Source of the DNA: Haloparvum sedimenti
Lineage (GTDB): Archaea > Halobacteriota > Halobacteria > Halobacteriales > Haloferacaceae
Direction: 5' to 3'
Length of the DNA: 44,004 nucleotides
NCBI RefSeq assembly: GCF_001462205.1
Contig: NZ_LKIR01000135.1
Span: 1-44,004 of the forward strand
Shown here: positions 31,545-39,880 of the stretch, piece after piece
How positions within the stretch are numbered: the stretch's first letter is position 1
Layout: each line of letters starts with the position of its first letter
Made by a program: the position numbers and the translations under genes
The notes under the pieces: generated by a model
The model's input: only the letters and a program-made list of their open reading frames with translations
Databases searched by the model: none
Told to the model about the DNA's origin: nothing

Positions 31545-31925
31545 ATGAAGGAGATCGTCCACACCGACGAGGCGCCGGCCGCGGTCGGCGCGTACAGCCA
31601 GGCGACGACGAACGGCGACCTCGTGTTCACCGCGGGACAGATCCCGCTCACCCCCGACGGCGAGCTGCTGGACGACGCGGACGTGGCGACCCAGACGGAG
31701 CGCGCGCTCGACAACCTCGTGGCGGTGCTCGCGGAGGCGGGCGCCGAGCCCGCGGACGTGCTCAAGACGACCGTCTTCCTCGCGGACATCGACGACTTCG
31801 ACGAGATGAACGAGACGTACGCGACCTACTTCGAGGCGGAACCGCCGGCGCGGTCGGCGGTCCAGGCGGGGGCGCTCCCGAAGGGCGTCGCCGTGGAAAT
31901 CGAGGCCGTCGCCAGCGTCGAGTAG
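31545..31925 (+). CDS. ridA: RidA family reactive enamine/imine deaminase
   Basis: 126 aa, the standard RidA (YjgF/UK114) size. Signatures: GAYSQATTNGDLVFTAGQIP near the N-terminus, QTERALDNLVAVLAEAG, VFLADIDDFDEMNETY, and the C-terminal PPARSAVQAGALPKGVAVEIE whose Arg binds the substrate carboxylate. It hydrolyses 2-aminoacrylate and related intermediates from PLP enzymes. ATG 31545 (MKEIVHTDEAPAAVG) is the family start; an in-frame Met 9 codons earlier lies over the TATA box. The next gene starts on the base after its stop. Confidence 0.96.
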   Translation: MKEIVHTDEAPAAVGAYSQATTNGDLVFTAGQIPLTPDGELLDDADVATQTERALDNLVAVLAEAGAEPADVLKTTVFLADIDDFDEMNETYATYFEAEPPARSAVQAGALPKGVAVEIEAVASVE

Positions 31926-32174
31926 ATGGACGAGTCGGACGGGGCGTCCCCGAGCGTTCCCCCGACCACGCGAGCCCGCGCGAAGTCCGCGGCGCTGTGG
32001 GGGCTCGTCGGCGCGCTCGCGTTCCTCGCGCTCGCGCAGGGGTACGCGCTCGTCGTCGGTCCGCTTCCGGTCGGCGTTCTCGGGCTGCTCCCGATCGCGG
32101 CCCTCGTCGGCGTTGCCGTGGGTGCGATCGCCTACCAGACGGAGCACCGCCTGCGGGCGAAAAGAAGGGTTTAA
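31926..32174 (+). CDS. Small two-helix membrane protein
   Basis: 82 aa. A hydrophilic N-terminus (1-25) precedes two transmembrane segments (AALWGLVGALAFLALAQGYALVV and GVLGLLPIAALVGVAVGAIAY) and a basic tail (HRLRAKRRV), so both ends are probably cytoplasmic. Its ATG follows the ridA stop without a gap. No family recognised. Codon use and spacing support a real gene. Confidence 0.75.
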   Translation: MDESDGASPSVPPTTRARAKSAALWGLVGALAFLALAQGYALVVGPLPVGVLGLLPIAALVGVAVGAIAYQTEHRLRAKRRV

Positions 32175-32201
32175 CAGTCCGACCGCAGTACGTCCAGTCG
32201 G

Positions 32202-32283
32202 GCCAGGATGGCCGAGTGGCAAGGCGCACGCCTGGAAAGCGTGTTCCCTTCCGGGATCGGGGGTTCAAATCCCTCTCCTGGCG
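32202..32283 (+). tRNA. tRNA-Ser(GGA)
   Basis: An 82-nt class II tRNA: acceptor GCCAGGA/TCCTGGC with discriminator G, anticodon stem CACGC/GCGTG around CTGGAAA (anticodon GGA), a long variable arm (TTCCCTTCCGGGATC region) and the GGTTCAAATCC T arm. A TATA-like GGTTTAACA lies about 30 nt upstream. A short T run follows the 3' end. No intron. Confidence 0.95.
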
Positions 32284-32313
32284 TTTTCGTTTCTGATCTA
32301 CAGATAAGCAAGG

Positions 32314-32351
32314 CGAGTGCCTCGGGGCTTGACCCCGAGGCGGTTCACTCG
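32314..32351 (+). other. Strong orphan hairpin downstream of tRNA-Ser
   Basis: An inner stem CCTCGGGG (32320-32327) and CCCCGAGG (32333-32340) around loop CTTGA is extended, across a 5-nt one-sided bulge (CGGTT), by an outer stem CGAGTG (32314-32319) and CACTCG (32346-32351). All 14 pairs are Watson-Crick. It is not followed by a T run, so it is not a simple terminator. The shape recalls right-end hairpins of IS200/IS605/IS1341-type elements; no tnpB remains nearby. Confidence 0.6.
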
Positions 32352-32458
32352 AATAGTCACGGCATTGTCCGACTCGACGGAGCATTTCCGAACGAACGGA
32401 GCCTGCACGACCATCGCGGAAAGGTTCATAAGCATGGGTGGTGTTACCACGAGTGACG

Positions 32459-32620
32459 ATGCCAGACACGAAGGACGGCCGCGAACGGAAGGGGCGCAAC
32501 AAGCGGAGACAGCTGGAGGCTCGCCTCAACGAGCGGGAGCTCACGGCCGAGGAGGAGCCCCCGGAGCCGGACGGGGTCGACTCCGACTATCTGACCGACC
32601 CGACCGAGCTGGATAGCTGA
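32459..32620 (+). CDS. Small charged protein (53 aa), haloarchaeal
   Basis: MPDTKDGRERKGRNKRRQLE forms a strongly basic first half; the second half is acidic (TAEEEPPEPDGVDSDYLTD). A TATA-like TTCATAAG lies about 30 nt before the ATG at 32459, predicting a leaderless message. The charge split is conserved in style among small haloarchaeal proteins that may bind nucleic acid, but no family is recognised. Moderate certainty because of size. Confidence 0.6.
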   Translation: MPDTKDGRERKGRNKRRQLEARLNERELTAEEEPPEPDGVDSDYLTDPTELDS

Positions 32621-32927
32621 TCCGCCCGGTCGCGGCCCGCGGATTTTCTGACCACGATTCGTCGCCAGCGACCGCGTCGCCGGTGAGAGTGGATCCACCG
32701 GAAGGAGGAGGTCCGCCGCCGGGAGGACGCCCAGACACAGAAACGGCCGAGGCCAACGGACACAGCACGGACACAGCTACTTAAACGCCCACGGAGCCGC
32801 ACCTCATCGTGGCGGCGTATTGTGGTAACATCCAACACGGATCCGTGCAAAATCGGTCGCAGTACGTCGGTCTCCCGCATCGGACGAGCGCGACCCGGGC
32901 GTGACCCGAGTGGCCCGCCGACGAAGG
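32621..32927. other. Intergenic region upstream of the thermosome gene
   Basis: About 340 nt without a convincing gene. A TATA-like ACTTAAACG near 32780 on the plus strand could start a short leader or small RNA before the main thermosome promoter. GTGGATCCACCGG near 32688 holds a 10-bp palindrome. Neither is assigned a function. Confidence 0.4.
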
Positions 32928-32936
32928 TTTTATATA
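32928..32936 (+). promoter_or_regulatory. Thermosome TATA box
   Basis: TTTTATATA preceded by CGAAGG (BRE-like), centred about 30 nt before the ATG at 32963. It is the strongest TATA element in the window, fitting a highly expressed, heat-responsive chaperonin gene. Confidence 0.8.
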
Positions 32937-32962
32937 GAATCACAAACAATCCGTGGGTGTAC

Positions 32963-34627
32963 ATGAGCCAGCGAATGCAGCAGGGTCAGCCGATGATCAT
33001 CATGGGAGAGGACGCGCAGCGCGTCAAGGACAAGGACGCGCAGGAGTACAACATCTCCGCCGCACGCGCGGTCGCGGAGGCCGTCCGCTCCACGCTCGGT
33101 CCGAAAGGGATGGACAAGATGCTCGTCACGTCGATGGGCGACGTCACCATCACGAACGACGGCGTCACCATCCTCCAGGAGATGGACATCGACAACCCGA
33201 CCGCGGAGATGATCGTCGAGGTCGCCGAGACGCAGGAGGACGAGGCCGGCGACGGGACGACGACCGCGGTCGCCATCGCGGGCGAGCTCCTCAAGAACGC
33301 CGAGGACCTCCTTGAGCAGGAGATCCACCCGACGGCGATCATCAAGGGCTTCCACCTCGCGAGCGAGTTCGCCCGCGAGGAGGTCGACGAGGTTGCCGAG
33401 CCGGTCGACGCCGACGACACCGAGATCCTCCAGCAGGTCGCCGAGACCTCCATGACCGGCAAGGGCGCCGAGCTCGAGAAGGACGTGCTCGCCGACCTCG
33501 TGGTCCGCGCGGTACAGGGCGTCAGCGTCGACGCCGACGACGGCTCCACGGTCGTCGACCTGGCGAACCTGAAGATCGAGACCCAGACCGGCCGCTCGGC
33601 GGGCGAGTCCGAGCTGCTCTCCGGCGCGGTCATCGACAAGGACCCGGTCCACGACGACATGCCCTCGAGCGTCGAGGACGCGAACGTCCTCCTCCTCAAC
33701 GAGCCGATCGAGGTCGAGGAGGCCGACGTCGACACCTCCGTCTCCATCGAGTCTCCCGACCAGCTCCAGCAGTTCCTCGACAAGGAGGAAGAGGAGCTCC
33801 GTGGGAAGGTCGACAAGATCGTCGAGTCCGGCGCCGATGTCGTCTTCTGTCAGAAGGGCATCGACGACCTCGCACAGCACTACCTCGCGAAGGAGGGCAT
33901 CCTCGCGGTCCGCCGGACGAAGAAGTCCGACCTGAAGTTCCTGAAGAACGTCCTCGGCGCCAACATCGTCTCCGACCTGGACGACCTGACCGCCGACGAC
34001 CTCGCGGTCGGTAGCGTCACCCGCGACGACGAGGACGAGCTGTTCTACGTCGAGGGCGAGGACGCCCACGGCGTCACGCTCCTCCTCCGCGGCTCCACCG
34101 AGCACGTCGTCGACGAACTCGAGCGCGGCATCAACGACGCCATCGACGTGGTCTCGACCACGGTCTCCGACGGCCGCGTCCTCGCGGGCGGCGGCGCCAT
34201 CGAGGTCGAGCTCGCCAGCCGCGTCCGCGACTTCGCGGACTCCGTCGAGGGCCGCGAGCAGCTCGCCGTCGAGGCGTTCGCGGACTCGCTGGAACTCGTC
34301 CCGCGCGTGCTCGCCGAGAACGCCGGCCTCGACGCCATCGACCTGCTCGTGGACCTGCGCGCGGCCCACGAGTCGGGCGACTCCCGCGCCGGCCTCAACG
34401 CCTTTACGGGCGACGTGGAGGACACCTTCGAGGCGGGCGTCGTCGAGACGGCCCACGCCAAGGAGCAGGCGCTCTCCTCGGCCACCGAGGCCGCGAACCT
34501 GGTCCTGAAGATCGACGACATCATCGCGGCCGACGAGCTGTCCACCTCCGGCGACGGCGAGGAGGAGGGCGGCGCGCCCGGCGGCGGCATGGGCGGCATG
34601 GGCGGCGGCATGGGCGGCATGATGTGA
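32963..34627 (+). CDS. Thermosome subunit (group II chaperonin)
   Basis: 554 aa. It begins MSQRMQQGQPMIIMGEDAQR. The ATP site includes LGPKGMDKMLV, GDVTITNDG and the catalytic EDEAGDGTTT (near residue 95). The late GGG and DDIIAADEL blocks are present, and the chain ends in Gly-Gly-Met repeats that lie in the folding chamber. Eight- or nine-membered rings of such subunits fold proteins with ATP. Haloarchaea carry two or three paralogues; which one this is cannot be told without comparison. The start is set by family length and the strong TATA box; the open frame upstream crosses the promoter. Codons are strongly optimal, fitting high expression. Confidence 0.97.
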   Translation: MSQRMQQGQPMIIMGEDAQRVKDKDAQEYNISAARAVAEAVRSTLGPKGMDKMLVTSMGDVTITNDGVTILQEMDIDNPTAEMIVEVAETQEDEAGDGTTTAVAIAGELLKNAEDLLEQEIHPTAIIKGFHLASEFAREEVDEVAEPVDADDTEILQQVAETSMTGKGAELEKDVLADLVVRAVQGVSVDADDGSTVVDLANLKIETQTGRSAGESELLSGAVIDKDPVHDDMPSSVEDANVLLLNEPIEVEEADVDTSVSIESPDQLQQFLDKEEEELRGKVDKIVESGADVVFCQKGIDDLAQHYLAKEGILAVRRTKKSDLKFLKNVLGANIVSDLDDLTADDLAVGSVTRDDEDELFYVEGEDAHGVTLLLRGSTEHVVDELERGINDAIDVVSTTVSDGRVLAGGGAIEVELASRVRDFADSVEGREQLAVEAFADSLELVPRVLAENAGLDAIDLLVDLRAAHESGDSRAGLNAFTGDVEDTFEAGVVETAHAKEQALSSATEAANLVLKIDDIIAADELSTSGDGEEEGGAPGGGMGGMGGGMGGMM

Positions 34628-34783
34628 GCGTCCGGTAGGACAGACTCACCACCCAGCCGACCGGCCGCATCGCCTTTCGATCGACCGCTTCTTTCGACCT
34701 GTCTCGGACGCAGCAGCAGTCACGGCGCCACCACCCGACCGCGTTCAGCATGACCTAAATACCCGGCCGGAAAATTTTGCGGC

Positions 34784-35776
34784 ATGGAAACGCTGCTTCT
34801 CAACAGCGCCGACGTCGACGAGAACGCGCAGATGGACCGCGTCATCGCGGCGGTGTCGGACGCGTTCGTCGCCTACGAGGAGGGCAACGCGCAGATGCCG
34901 GCCAAGTCGTACATCGACCTGCCGCAGTACGACGGCGACTTCCGGTCGATGCCGGCCTACCTCGACGCGGGCGACTGGGACGCCGCGGGCGTCAAGTGGG
35001 TGAACGTCCACACGAACAACCCCGAGGAGTTCGGCCTCCCGACCGTGATGGGGACGATGGTCTACTCCGAGCCCGAGAACGCGTTCCCGCTGGCGATCAT
35101 GGACGGCACGGAGCTGACGATGAAGCGCACGGGCGCGGCCGCGGCGGTCGCGACCGACCACCTCGCGGTCGAGGACGCCTCCTCGCTGGGGATCGTCGGC
35201 GCCGGCGTGCAGGCATACACCCAGCTCGAAGCGATCGCGGAGATCCGCGACATCGAGACGGTCGTCGTCTCGGACCTCGACGAGGACCGCGTCCGGCGGT
35301 TCATCGAGACGTTCGAGGACCGATTCACGGTGCGTGCGGGCTCGATCGACGAGGCCGCGAGCTGCGACGTGCTCTCGACGGTGACGCCCGTCGAGTCTCC
35401 CATCGTGCAGGCGGCCGACATCGGCGAGCACACCCACGTCAACGCGATGGGCGCGGACGCCGAGGGCAAACACGAGCTCGCGGACGACCTGCTGCTCGAC
35501 GCGAAGATCGTCATCGACGACCACGAGCAGTGCACCCACTCCGGCGAGATCAACGTCCCCTACGCGGACGGCACGCTCACGGACGACGACATCTACGGCG
35601 AGATCGGCCAGATCGTCACCGGGAAGATCGAGGGGCGGACCGACGACGACGGCGTCACCGTCTTCGACTCGACCGGGCTCGCGATCCAGGACGTGGCCGC
35701 CGCCCACGTCGTCTACGAGTACGCCGACGACAACGACAACGGGTACCCCTTCGACCTGCTCGGCCTCGCCGAGTAA
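34784..35776 (+). CDS. Ornithine cyclodeaminase / alanine dehydrogenase family enzyme
   Basis: 330 aa. The fold is that of the mu-crystallin/OCD family: N-terminal MPAKSYIDLPQYDGDFRSMPAYL, VKWVNVHTNNP, MDGTELTMKRTGAAAAVA with the substrate-binding Lys and Arg, then the NAD-binding SLGIVGAGVQAYTQL (about 132-146), and HVNAMGADAEGKHEL. Archaeal members are often NAD-dependent alanine dehydrogenases, others ornithine cyclodeaminases; the sequence alone does not decide. A TATA-like CCTAAATACC lies 27 nt upstream of the ATG, indicating a leaderless monocistronic gene. Confidence 0.93.
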   Translation: METLLLNSADVDENAQMDRVIAAVSDAFVAYEEGNAQMPAKSYIDLPQYDGDFRSMPAYLDAGDWDAAGVKWVNVHTNNPEEFGLPTVMGTMVYSEPENAFPLAIMDGTELTMKRTGAAAAVATDHLAVEDASSLGIVGAGVQAYTQLEAIAEIRDIETVVVSDLDEDRVRRFIETFEDRFTVRAGSIDEAASCDVLSTVTPVESPIVQAADIGEHTHVNAMGADAEGKHELADDLLLDAKIVIDDHEQCTHSGEINVPYADGTLTDDDIYGEIGQIVTGKIEGRTDDDGVTVFDSTGLAIQDVAAAHVVYEYADDNDNGYPFDLLGLAE

Positions 35777-35870
35777 CGCCGCACGCGGTCGCCGGCCAGC
35801 GAGCGCTCCCCCGTGGTCACCGCTCCGCGGTCGCCACGCCGCGACCGCGAACCGCCGGCCGGTTTCTCGA

Positions 35871-37289
35871 TCAGTCCTCGACGCGCGGCAGCCGGATCTC
35901 CACGACGGTCCCGCGCGGGCGGTTCGCGGAGACGGAGACGGTGCCGCCGGAGCCGGTGACGATCCACGAGGTGACCCACAGGCCGAAGCCGTCGGAGTGG
36001 GTGAGCTGTGACACGTCGGCCTCGCCGTGGAGCAGGCGGCGCTCGTCCTCGGGCAGCCCGGGGCCGTCGTCCGCGACCCGGACGACGACCGCCTCGGGAC
36101 AGCACGTCACGTCGACCTCGACGCGGGGCGCCTCCCGGTCGCTGTGTTCGACGGCGTTCGTGAGCACCTCCCGGAACGCGTCCCCGACGGTCGGAAGCGC
36201 CCGGGCGTGGGCCTCCTCCGGCACCGTCGCGCGGACGGTGGCGTGCGGGTACTCGTCGCCGAGGTCCGCGAGGAGGTCGCGCACGCGGGCGGCGACGTCG
36301 ACGGGCTCGGTCTCGCCGTCCCCCTCGACCACCGACTGGACGTAGCGCGCCCGGTCGCCGTAGGAGGCGAGTTTCCGGGCGCGACGGCGGATCGTCTCGA
36401 CCCACGCCCGCACGGCGGCGTCGTCCACGCTGTCGGCGATCCGGCCGGCGGTGCCGTGGATCACGTTGACCGCGGTGCGCACGTCGTGGCGCAGCACGCG
36501 GTTGAGCACGCTCAGTCGCTCCCGGTTGCGGCGCTGTTCGGTCAGGTCCGTGAAGATGCAGTAGCCGCGCCGCTCGTCGGTCCCGCCGGACGATTCGGGG
36601 ACCACGTACACGCGGAAGTCCCGCATGCCGTCGACCGCGCCGCGGCGCACCATGTACGTCCGGCTCTCGTCCTCGCGGAGCGGGTCGTCGAGGGGCACCT
36701 CCTCGGCGTCCTCCGGCTTCCGCACGTGTGCGCCGAGGCGGTCGCCCGCCGCCTCCGCGGCGTCCACGCCGAAGGTCGCCTCGAACTGCGGGTTGACCGC
36801 TCGGGCGAGCACCTCGCCGTCGGCCATCTCGACCTCGGCGATCGGCGTGGCGACGTTCTCGAACAATGCGGAGAAGCGGTCCCGCTCGCGCTGGAGGTCG
36901 CGCCGCCGACGCCGGCTCCGCGCGTCGTACCGCCCGATCAGCAGGCCCGCGACCGCCGCGGCGACGACGGTGTACCCGATCACGTGGATGGGGTCGACCC
37001 CCTCGGAGACGAACTGGACCAGCACGACCCAGCCGATGAAGACGACCGCGAGTGCGGCCGAGACGGTGCTCCAGAGCACGACGTGGAGCGGTCTGCCGGT
37101 CTCCTCGGCGAACAGCAGACGGACGCCGTATCCGAAGACGACGACGCTCATGAGCAGCGGGACCGCCATCTCGGCGCCGATCGACAGCAAGGACCGACTC
37201 GGAAGCTCCGCGAGGCTCGACAGCGGGATGACCGAGAGCGTCGCCCCGAGGAGACAGAACAGACCGGCGGCGACGCGCGAGGAGTCCAT
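35871..37289 (-). CDS. Membrane histidine kinase with PAS domain
   Basis: 472 aa. Residues 1-120 contain four hydrophobic segments (RVAAGLFCLLGATLSVIPL, EMAVPLLMSVVVFGYGVRLLF, VLWSTVSAALAVVFIGWVVLV, VIGYTVVAAAVAGLLIG), a four-helix sensor module. A PAS domain follows (FENVATPIAEVEM ... CIFTDLTEQRR). The dimerisation helix holds the phospho-acceptor His in VLNRVLRHDVRTAVNVI. The ATPase domain has N box EVLTNAVEHSD, G1 VADDGPGLP and G2 GFGLWVTSWIV. No response regulator lies next to it, as is common for haloarchaeal orphan kinases. A TATA-like CTTTATTCC is 27 nt upstream. Confidence 0.93.
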   Translation of the reverse strand: MDSSRVAAGLFCLLGATLSVIPLSSLAELPSRSLLSIGAEMAVPLLMSVVVFGYGVRLLFAEETGRPLHVVLWSTVSAALAVVFIGWVVLVQFVSEGVDPIHVIGYTVVAAAVAGLLIGRYDARSRRRRRDLQRERDRFSALFENVATPIAEVEMADGEVLARAVNPQFEATFGVDAAEAAGDRLGAHVRKPEDAEEVPLDDPLREDESRTYMVRRGAVDGMRDFRVYVVPESSGGTDERRGYCIFTDLTEQRRNRERLSVLNRVLRHDVRTAVNVIHGTAGRIADSVDDAAVRAWVETIRRRARKLASYGDRARYVQSVVEGDGETEPVDVAARVRDLLADLGDEYPHATVRATVPEEAHARALPTVGDAFREVLTNAVEHSDREAPRVEVDVTCCPEAVVVRVADDGPGLPEDERRLLHGEADVSQLTHSDGFGLWVTSWIVTGSGGTVSVSANRPRGTVVEIRLPRVED

Positions 37290-37353
37290 CGATTGATCCT
37301 TTTCACCGTGGAATAAAGAACCTGCTGAACGAAACGTCTCCTTCGGGTCCCGC

Positions 37354-38733
37354 TTACCGCTCCGGGTGCGTCGGCGCGTCGAACCCGCCGCGAACCAGCG
37401 GTTTGGCGACGTGGCGGCGGGCGCAGGGCGGCACCTCGTACCAGCCGGGGTCGAGCGCCCGCTCGACCGGCACCGCGACCTTCCCCGGCGCCGCGGTGCC
37501 GCAGTCGCGACAGCGGTACCCCTGCCCGCGACCGGCCGAGGACATCGTCCGCCCGCAGTCCGGGCAGGTCGGCGTGGCGAGCTCGCTCCCCACGAGCTCG
37601 CGGACCGCGACCTTCTCCAGCTTCAGCGTTCCCGCCTCGTGCTCGCCGCAGGCGGTCAGCCGGTCGCCCGGGCGCAGCGCGCGCACGCGGTCGCGGAACC
37701 GGTCCGTCGGCGCGAACGCGGCCCCCTGCGCGACCGCGTCGGCAGGGAAGTCCGCGGCCGCCACCGCGGAGGGGTGATCGAGGCCGTCCGGCACCGCGTC
37801 GGACCGGACCAGCGGGACGAAGACGTGACCGCCGCGGCGCGTTTCGGGCTCGTCCGCGACGACGCAGTCGACGCGGTAGCCCGTGCCCTCGCGGAGCTCC
37901 CCAATGCGGCCGGGCGCGATATGCGCGTCCGTCCCCTGATTCGTCAGAAACGTCGCGGCGCGGTCCACGGACTCGCCGTCGATGCGGGCCGCGACCGCCC
38001 GGCAGGCGTCGGGGTCGTCGCCCCGGATCCCGTAGAGGATCGGTCCGGGGGCGTTGGGGACACAGACCGCCTCGCCCGTCCCGCGGTCGACCGTGTCCCA
38101 GACCGTCGGGTAGCCGGATTCGGCGGCCGCGAAGACGGACTCCTCGTCCACCCTTCGTGGCGTCCCGCACCGCTCGAACCGGCGATACGCGACGTGTTCG
38201 TAGGTCCAGTCGTCGAAGGCGGCGAGCGCGCCGACCGCCGCGAGCGCGCCGATTCGGCCGCGGCCCTCGACGCTTCGGTTCCCCGCGTCCGCGTCCGGGT
38301 CGCCGCCGGCGCCGAAGCCGGCGTGCTCGAAGCCGTGTTCGTCGGCGAGCGCGATGGCCTCGTCGAGGTCCAGGCGCTTGCGGAGCGCCCGTCGGGCGAA
38401 TCCGGCCACCTCGTCGGGAATCGCCGCGGGCGCGTCCGCCGGAAGCGGCGCGACGATGAGCCCCGGGGAGGTCCGGGGATCGTCCGTCTCCGAGAGCCCC
38501 GCCAGCAGGTCGCCCGCGAGCTCGAACGCCTCGTCCGCGGGCAGGTCCGTGTGGAGCGCGAGCGCCGCGTTCCCCCGCGTCTTGTGTTTCACGGCGGGGT
38601 TGAGGCGCACGAGGAGCCGCCGCTCGACGCGGCCGCCCGCGGCCGCGATCCGCTCGGCGAGCCGCGTCGCGGCGTAGGTCGTACACATCCCGCGCTCGCG
38701 GGAGTCGGTGTCGTCGATCCCGACGATGGTCAC
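37354..38733 (-). CDS. tiaS: tRNA(Ile2) 2-agmatinylcytidine synthetase TiaS
   Basis: 459 aa from GTG 38733 (VTIVGIDDTDSRERGMCTTY). TiaS uses ATP and agmatine to convert C34 of tRNA-Ile2(CAU) to agmatidine, so that it reads AUA and not AUG. The kinase-like domain with GIDDTDS, the ferredoxin-like domain, the OB fold and the C-terminal zinc ribbon (CPDCGRTM ... YRCRDCG) are all present. An upstream GTG (38775) is in frame but lies only about 11 nt from the TATA box GTTTATATAT (38781-38790), upstream of the expected transcription start, so 38733 is preferred. The probable substrate tRNA gene is at 2111-2186. Confidence 0.95.
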   Translation of the reverse strand: MTIVGIDDTDSRERGMCTTYAATRLAERIAAAGGRVERRLLVRLNPAVKHKTRGNAALALHTDLPADEAFELAGDLLAGLSETDDPRTSPGLIVAPLPADAPAAIPDEVAGFARRALRKRLDLDEAIALADEHGFEHAGFGAGGDPDADAGNRSVEGRGRIGALAAVGALAAFDDWTYEHVAYRRFERCGTPRRVDEESVFAAAESGYPTVWDTVDRGTGEAVCVPNAPGPILYGIRGDDPDACRAVAARIDGESVDRAATFLTNQGTDAHIAPGRIGELREGTGYRVDCVVADEPETRRGGHVFVPLVRSDAVPDGLDHPSAVAAADFPADAVAQGAAFAPTDRFRDRVRALRPGDRLTACGEHEAGTLKLEKVAVRELVGSELATPTCPDCGRTMSSAGRGQGYRCRDCGTAAPGKVAVPVERALDPGWYEVPPCARRHVAKPLVRGGFDAPTHPER

Positions 38734-38780
38734 GGGCAGCGTAGGGGACGGACCGGCAAGCGGCTTTCGCGTCACGTTCC

Positions 38781-38790
38781 ATATATAAAC
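38781..38790 (-). promoter_or_regulatory. TATA box for tiaS
   Basis: GTTTATATAT on the minus strand. Transcription should start near 38760, giving a leader of about 27 nt before the GTG at 38733. The rightward HTH gene has its own TATA (ATTTATG, 38861-38867) 27 nt before its ATG, so this box belongs to tiaS. Confidence 0.65.
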
Positions 38791-38890
38791 CTACCGCCGG
38801 TGAGGCGCGAAAAACCGCCAGAGCGCGCCGAGGCCAGTCCATACCCGGCCGGCACAACGTATTTATGTAGCGAAGGGCGTATCAACGGCT

Positions 38891-39862
38891 ATGTCCCGGA
38901 GTGCGCTCGTCGGGAACGTCACCGCCATGCTGGAGGACGCGGGGTTCCTCGTGAGCGACCGGTGTGCGGTCCGGCCCAAGAGCTTCGACCTGGCCGCTCG
39001 CCGCGGGGAAGACCTGGTCCTCCTGAAGATCCTCGGCAACGTCGACGCCCTCGACGCCGAGACGGGCGCGGAGATGCGTCGCCTCGGGGAGTACCTCGAC
39101 GCGACGCCGATGGTGGTCGGGCTGCGGACGCGCGACGAGGACCTGAAGCCGGAGGTCGTCTACTTCCGGCACGGCGTCCCCGTCATCAATCCCGACACCG
39201 CGGTGGACCTGTTCATCGAGGAGATCCCGCCGCTGATCTACGCCGCCCCCGGCGGCCTCTACGTCAGCATCGACGGCGAACTGCTCGCGGACGAGCGCGA
39301 GGAGCGCGGCTGGTCGCTCGGCCGGCTCGCCTCCGAACTCGGCGTCTCGCGACGCACCGTCTCGAAGTACGAGGACGGCATGAACGCCTCCATCGAGGTG
39401 GCCGTCCAGCTGGAGCAGATCTTCGACGAGCCGTTCTCCAGCCCGGTCGACGTGATGGACGGCGCAGAGGAGGTTCACGACGCGGACCCGACCCCCGACG
39501 CGCCCGAGGCCGACCCCGACGACGAACACGTCGTCCACGTGCTGACGCGCGCGGGCTTCACCGTCCACCCGACCGCCCGCGCCCCGTTCAAGGCCGTCTC
39601 GGAGGACGAGGACAGCCGCCGGATGCGCGTGCTCACCGGCCACTCCGCGTTCACCCCGGCCGCGGAGAAGCGCGCGCGGATCATGTCCTCCATCGGCGAG
39701 GTGGCCCAGACCCGTTCGGTCTACTTCACCGAGGAGGAGAACCGCCGCGAGTCCGTCGACGGCACCGCGCTCGTCTCCTGTGAGGAGCTCGCGGACATCG
39801 ACGACCCCGAGTCGATCCGCGACCTGATCCGGGAGCGGGCCGAGCGCCCGAAGGACGCGTAG
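38891..39862 (+). CDS. HTH-type transcriptional regulator (archaeal family)
   Basis: 323 aa. The N-terminal domain (1-125) is nuclease-like in outline ([40 protein letters not shown]), as in a known group of archaeal HTH proteins. A Cro/C1-type helix-turn-helix is at about 140-180 ([40 protein letters not shown]). The C-terminal domain (205-320) repeats features of the first ([20 protein letters not shown]). Targets are unknown. The gene has a leaderless-type promoter, is divergent from tiaS, and ends 18 bp from the MFS gene. Confidence 0.9.
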   Translation: MSRSALVGNVTAMLEDAGFLVSDRCAVRPKSFDLAARRGEDLVLLKILGNVDALDAETGAEMRRLGEYLDATPMVVGLRTRDEDLKPEVVYFRHGVPVINPDTAVDLFIEEIPPLIYAAPGGLYVSIDGELLADEREERGWSLGRLASELGVSRRTVSKYEDGMNASIEVAVQLEQIFDEPFSSPVDVMDGAEEVHDADPTPDAPEADPDDEHVVHVLTRAGFTVHPTARAPFKAVSEDEDSRRMRVLTGHSAFTPAAEKRARIMSSIGEVAQTRSVYFTEEENRRESVDGTALVSCEELADIDDPESIRDLIRERAERPKDA

Positions 39863-39880
39863 CGGCGCGGGGAGCGCCTA

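Noticed and set aside
30468-32222. Long minus-strand frame of 584 codons
   Set aside because: It spans ridA, a membrane protein gene and a tRNA on the other strand and overlaps the genuine minus-strand gene in another frame. The product is Arg/Gly-rich with no domain.
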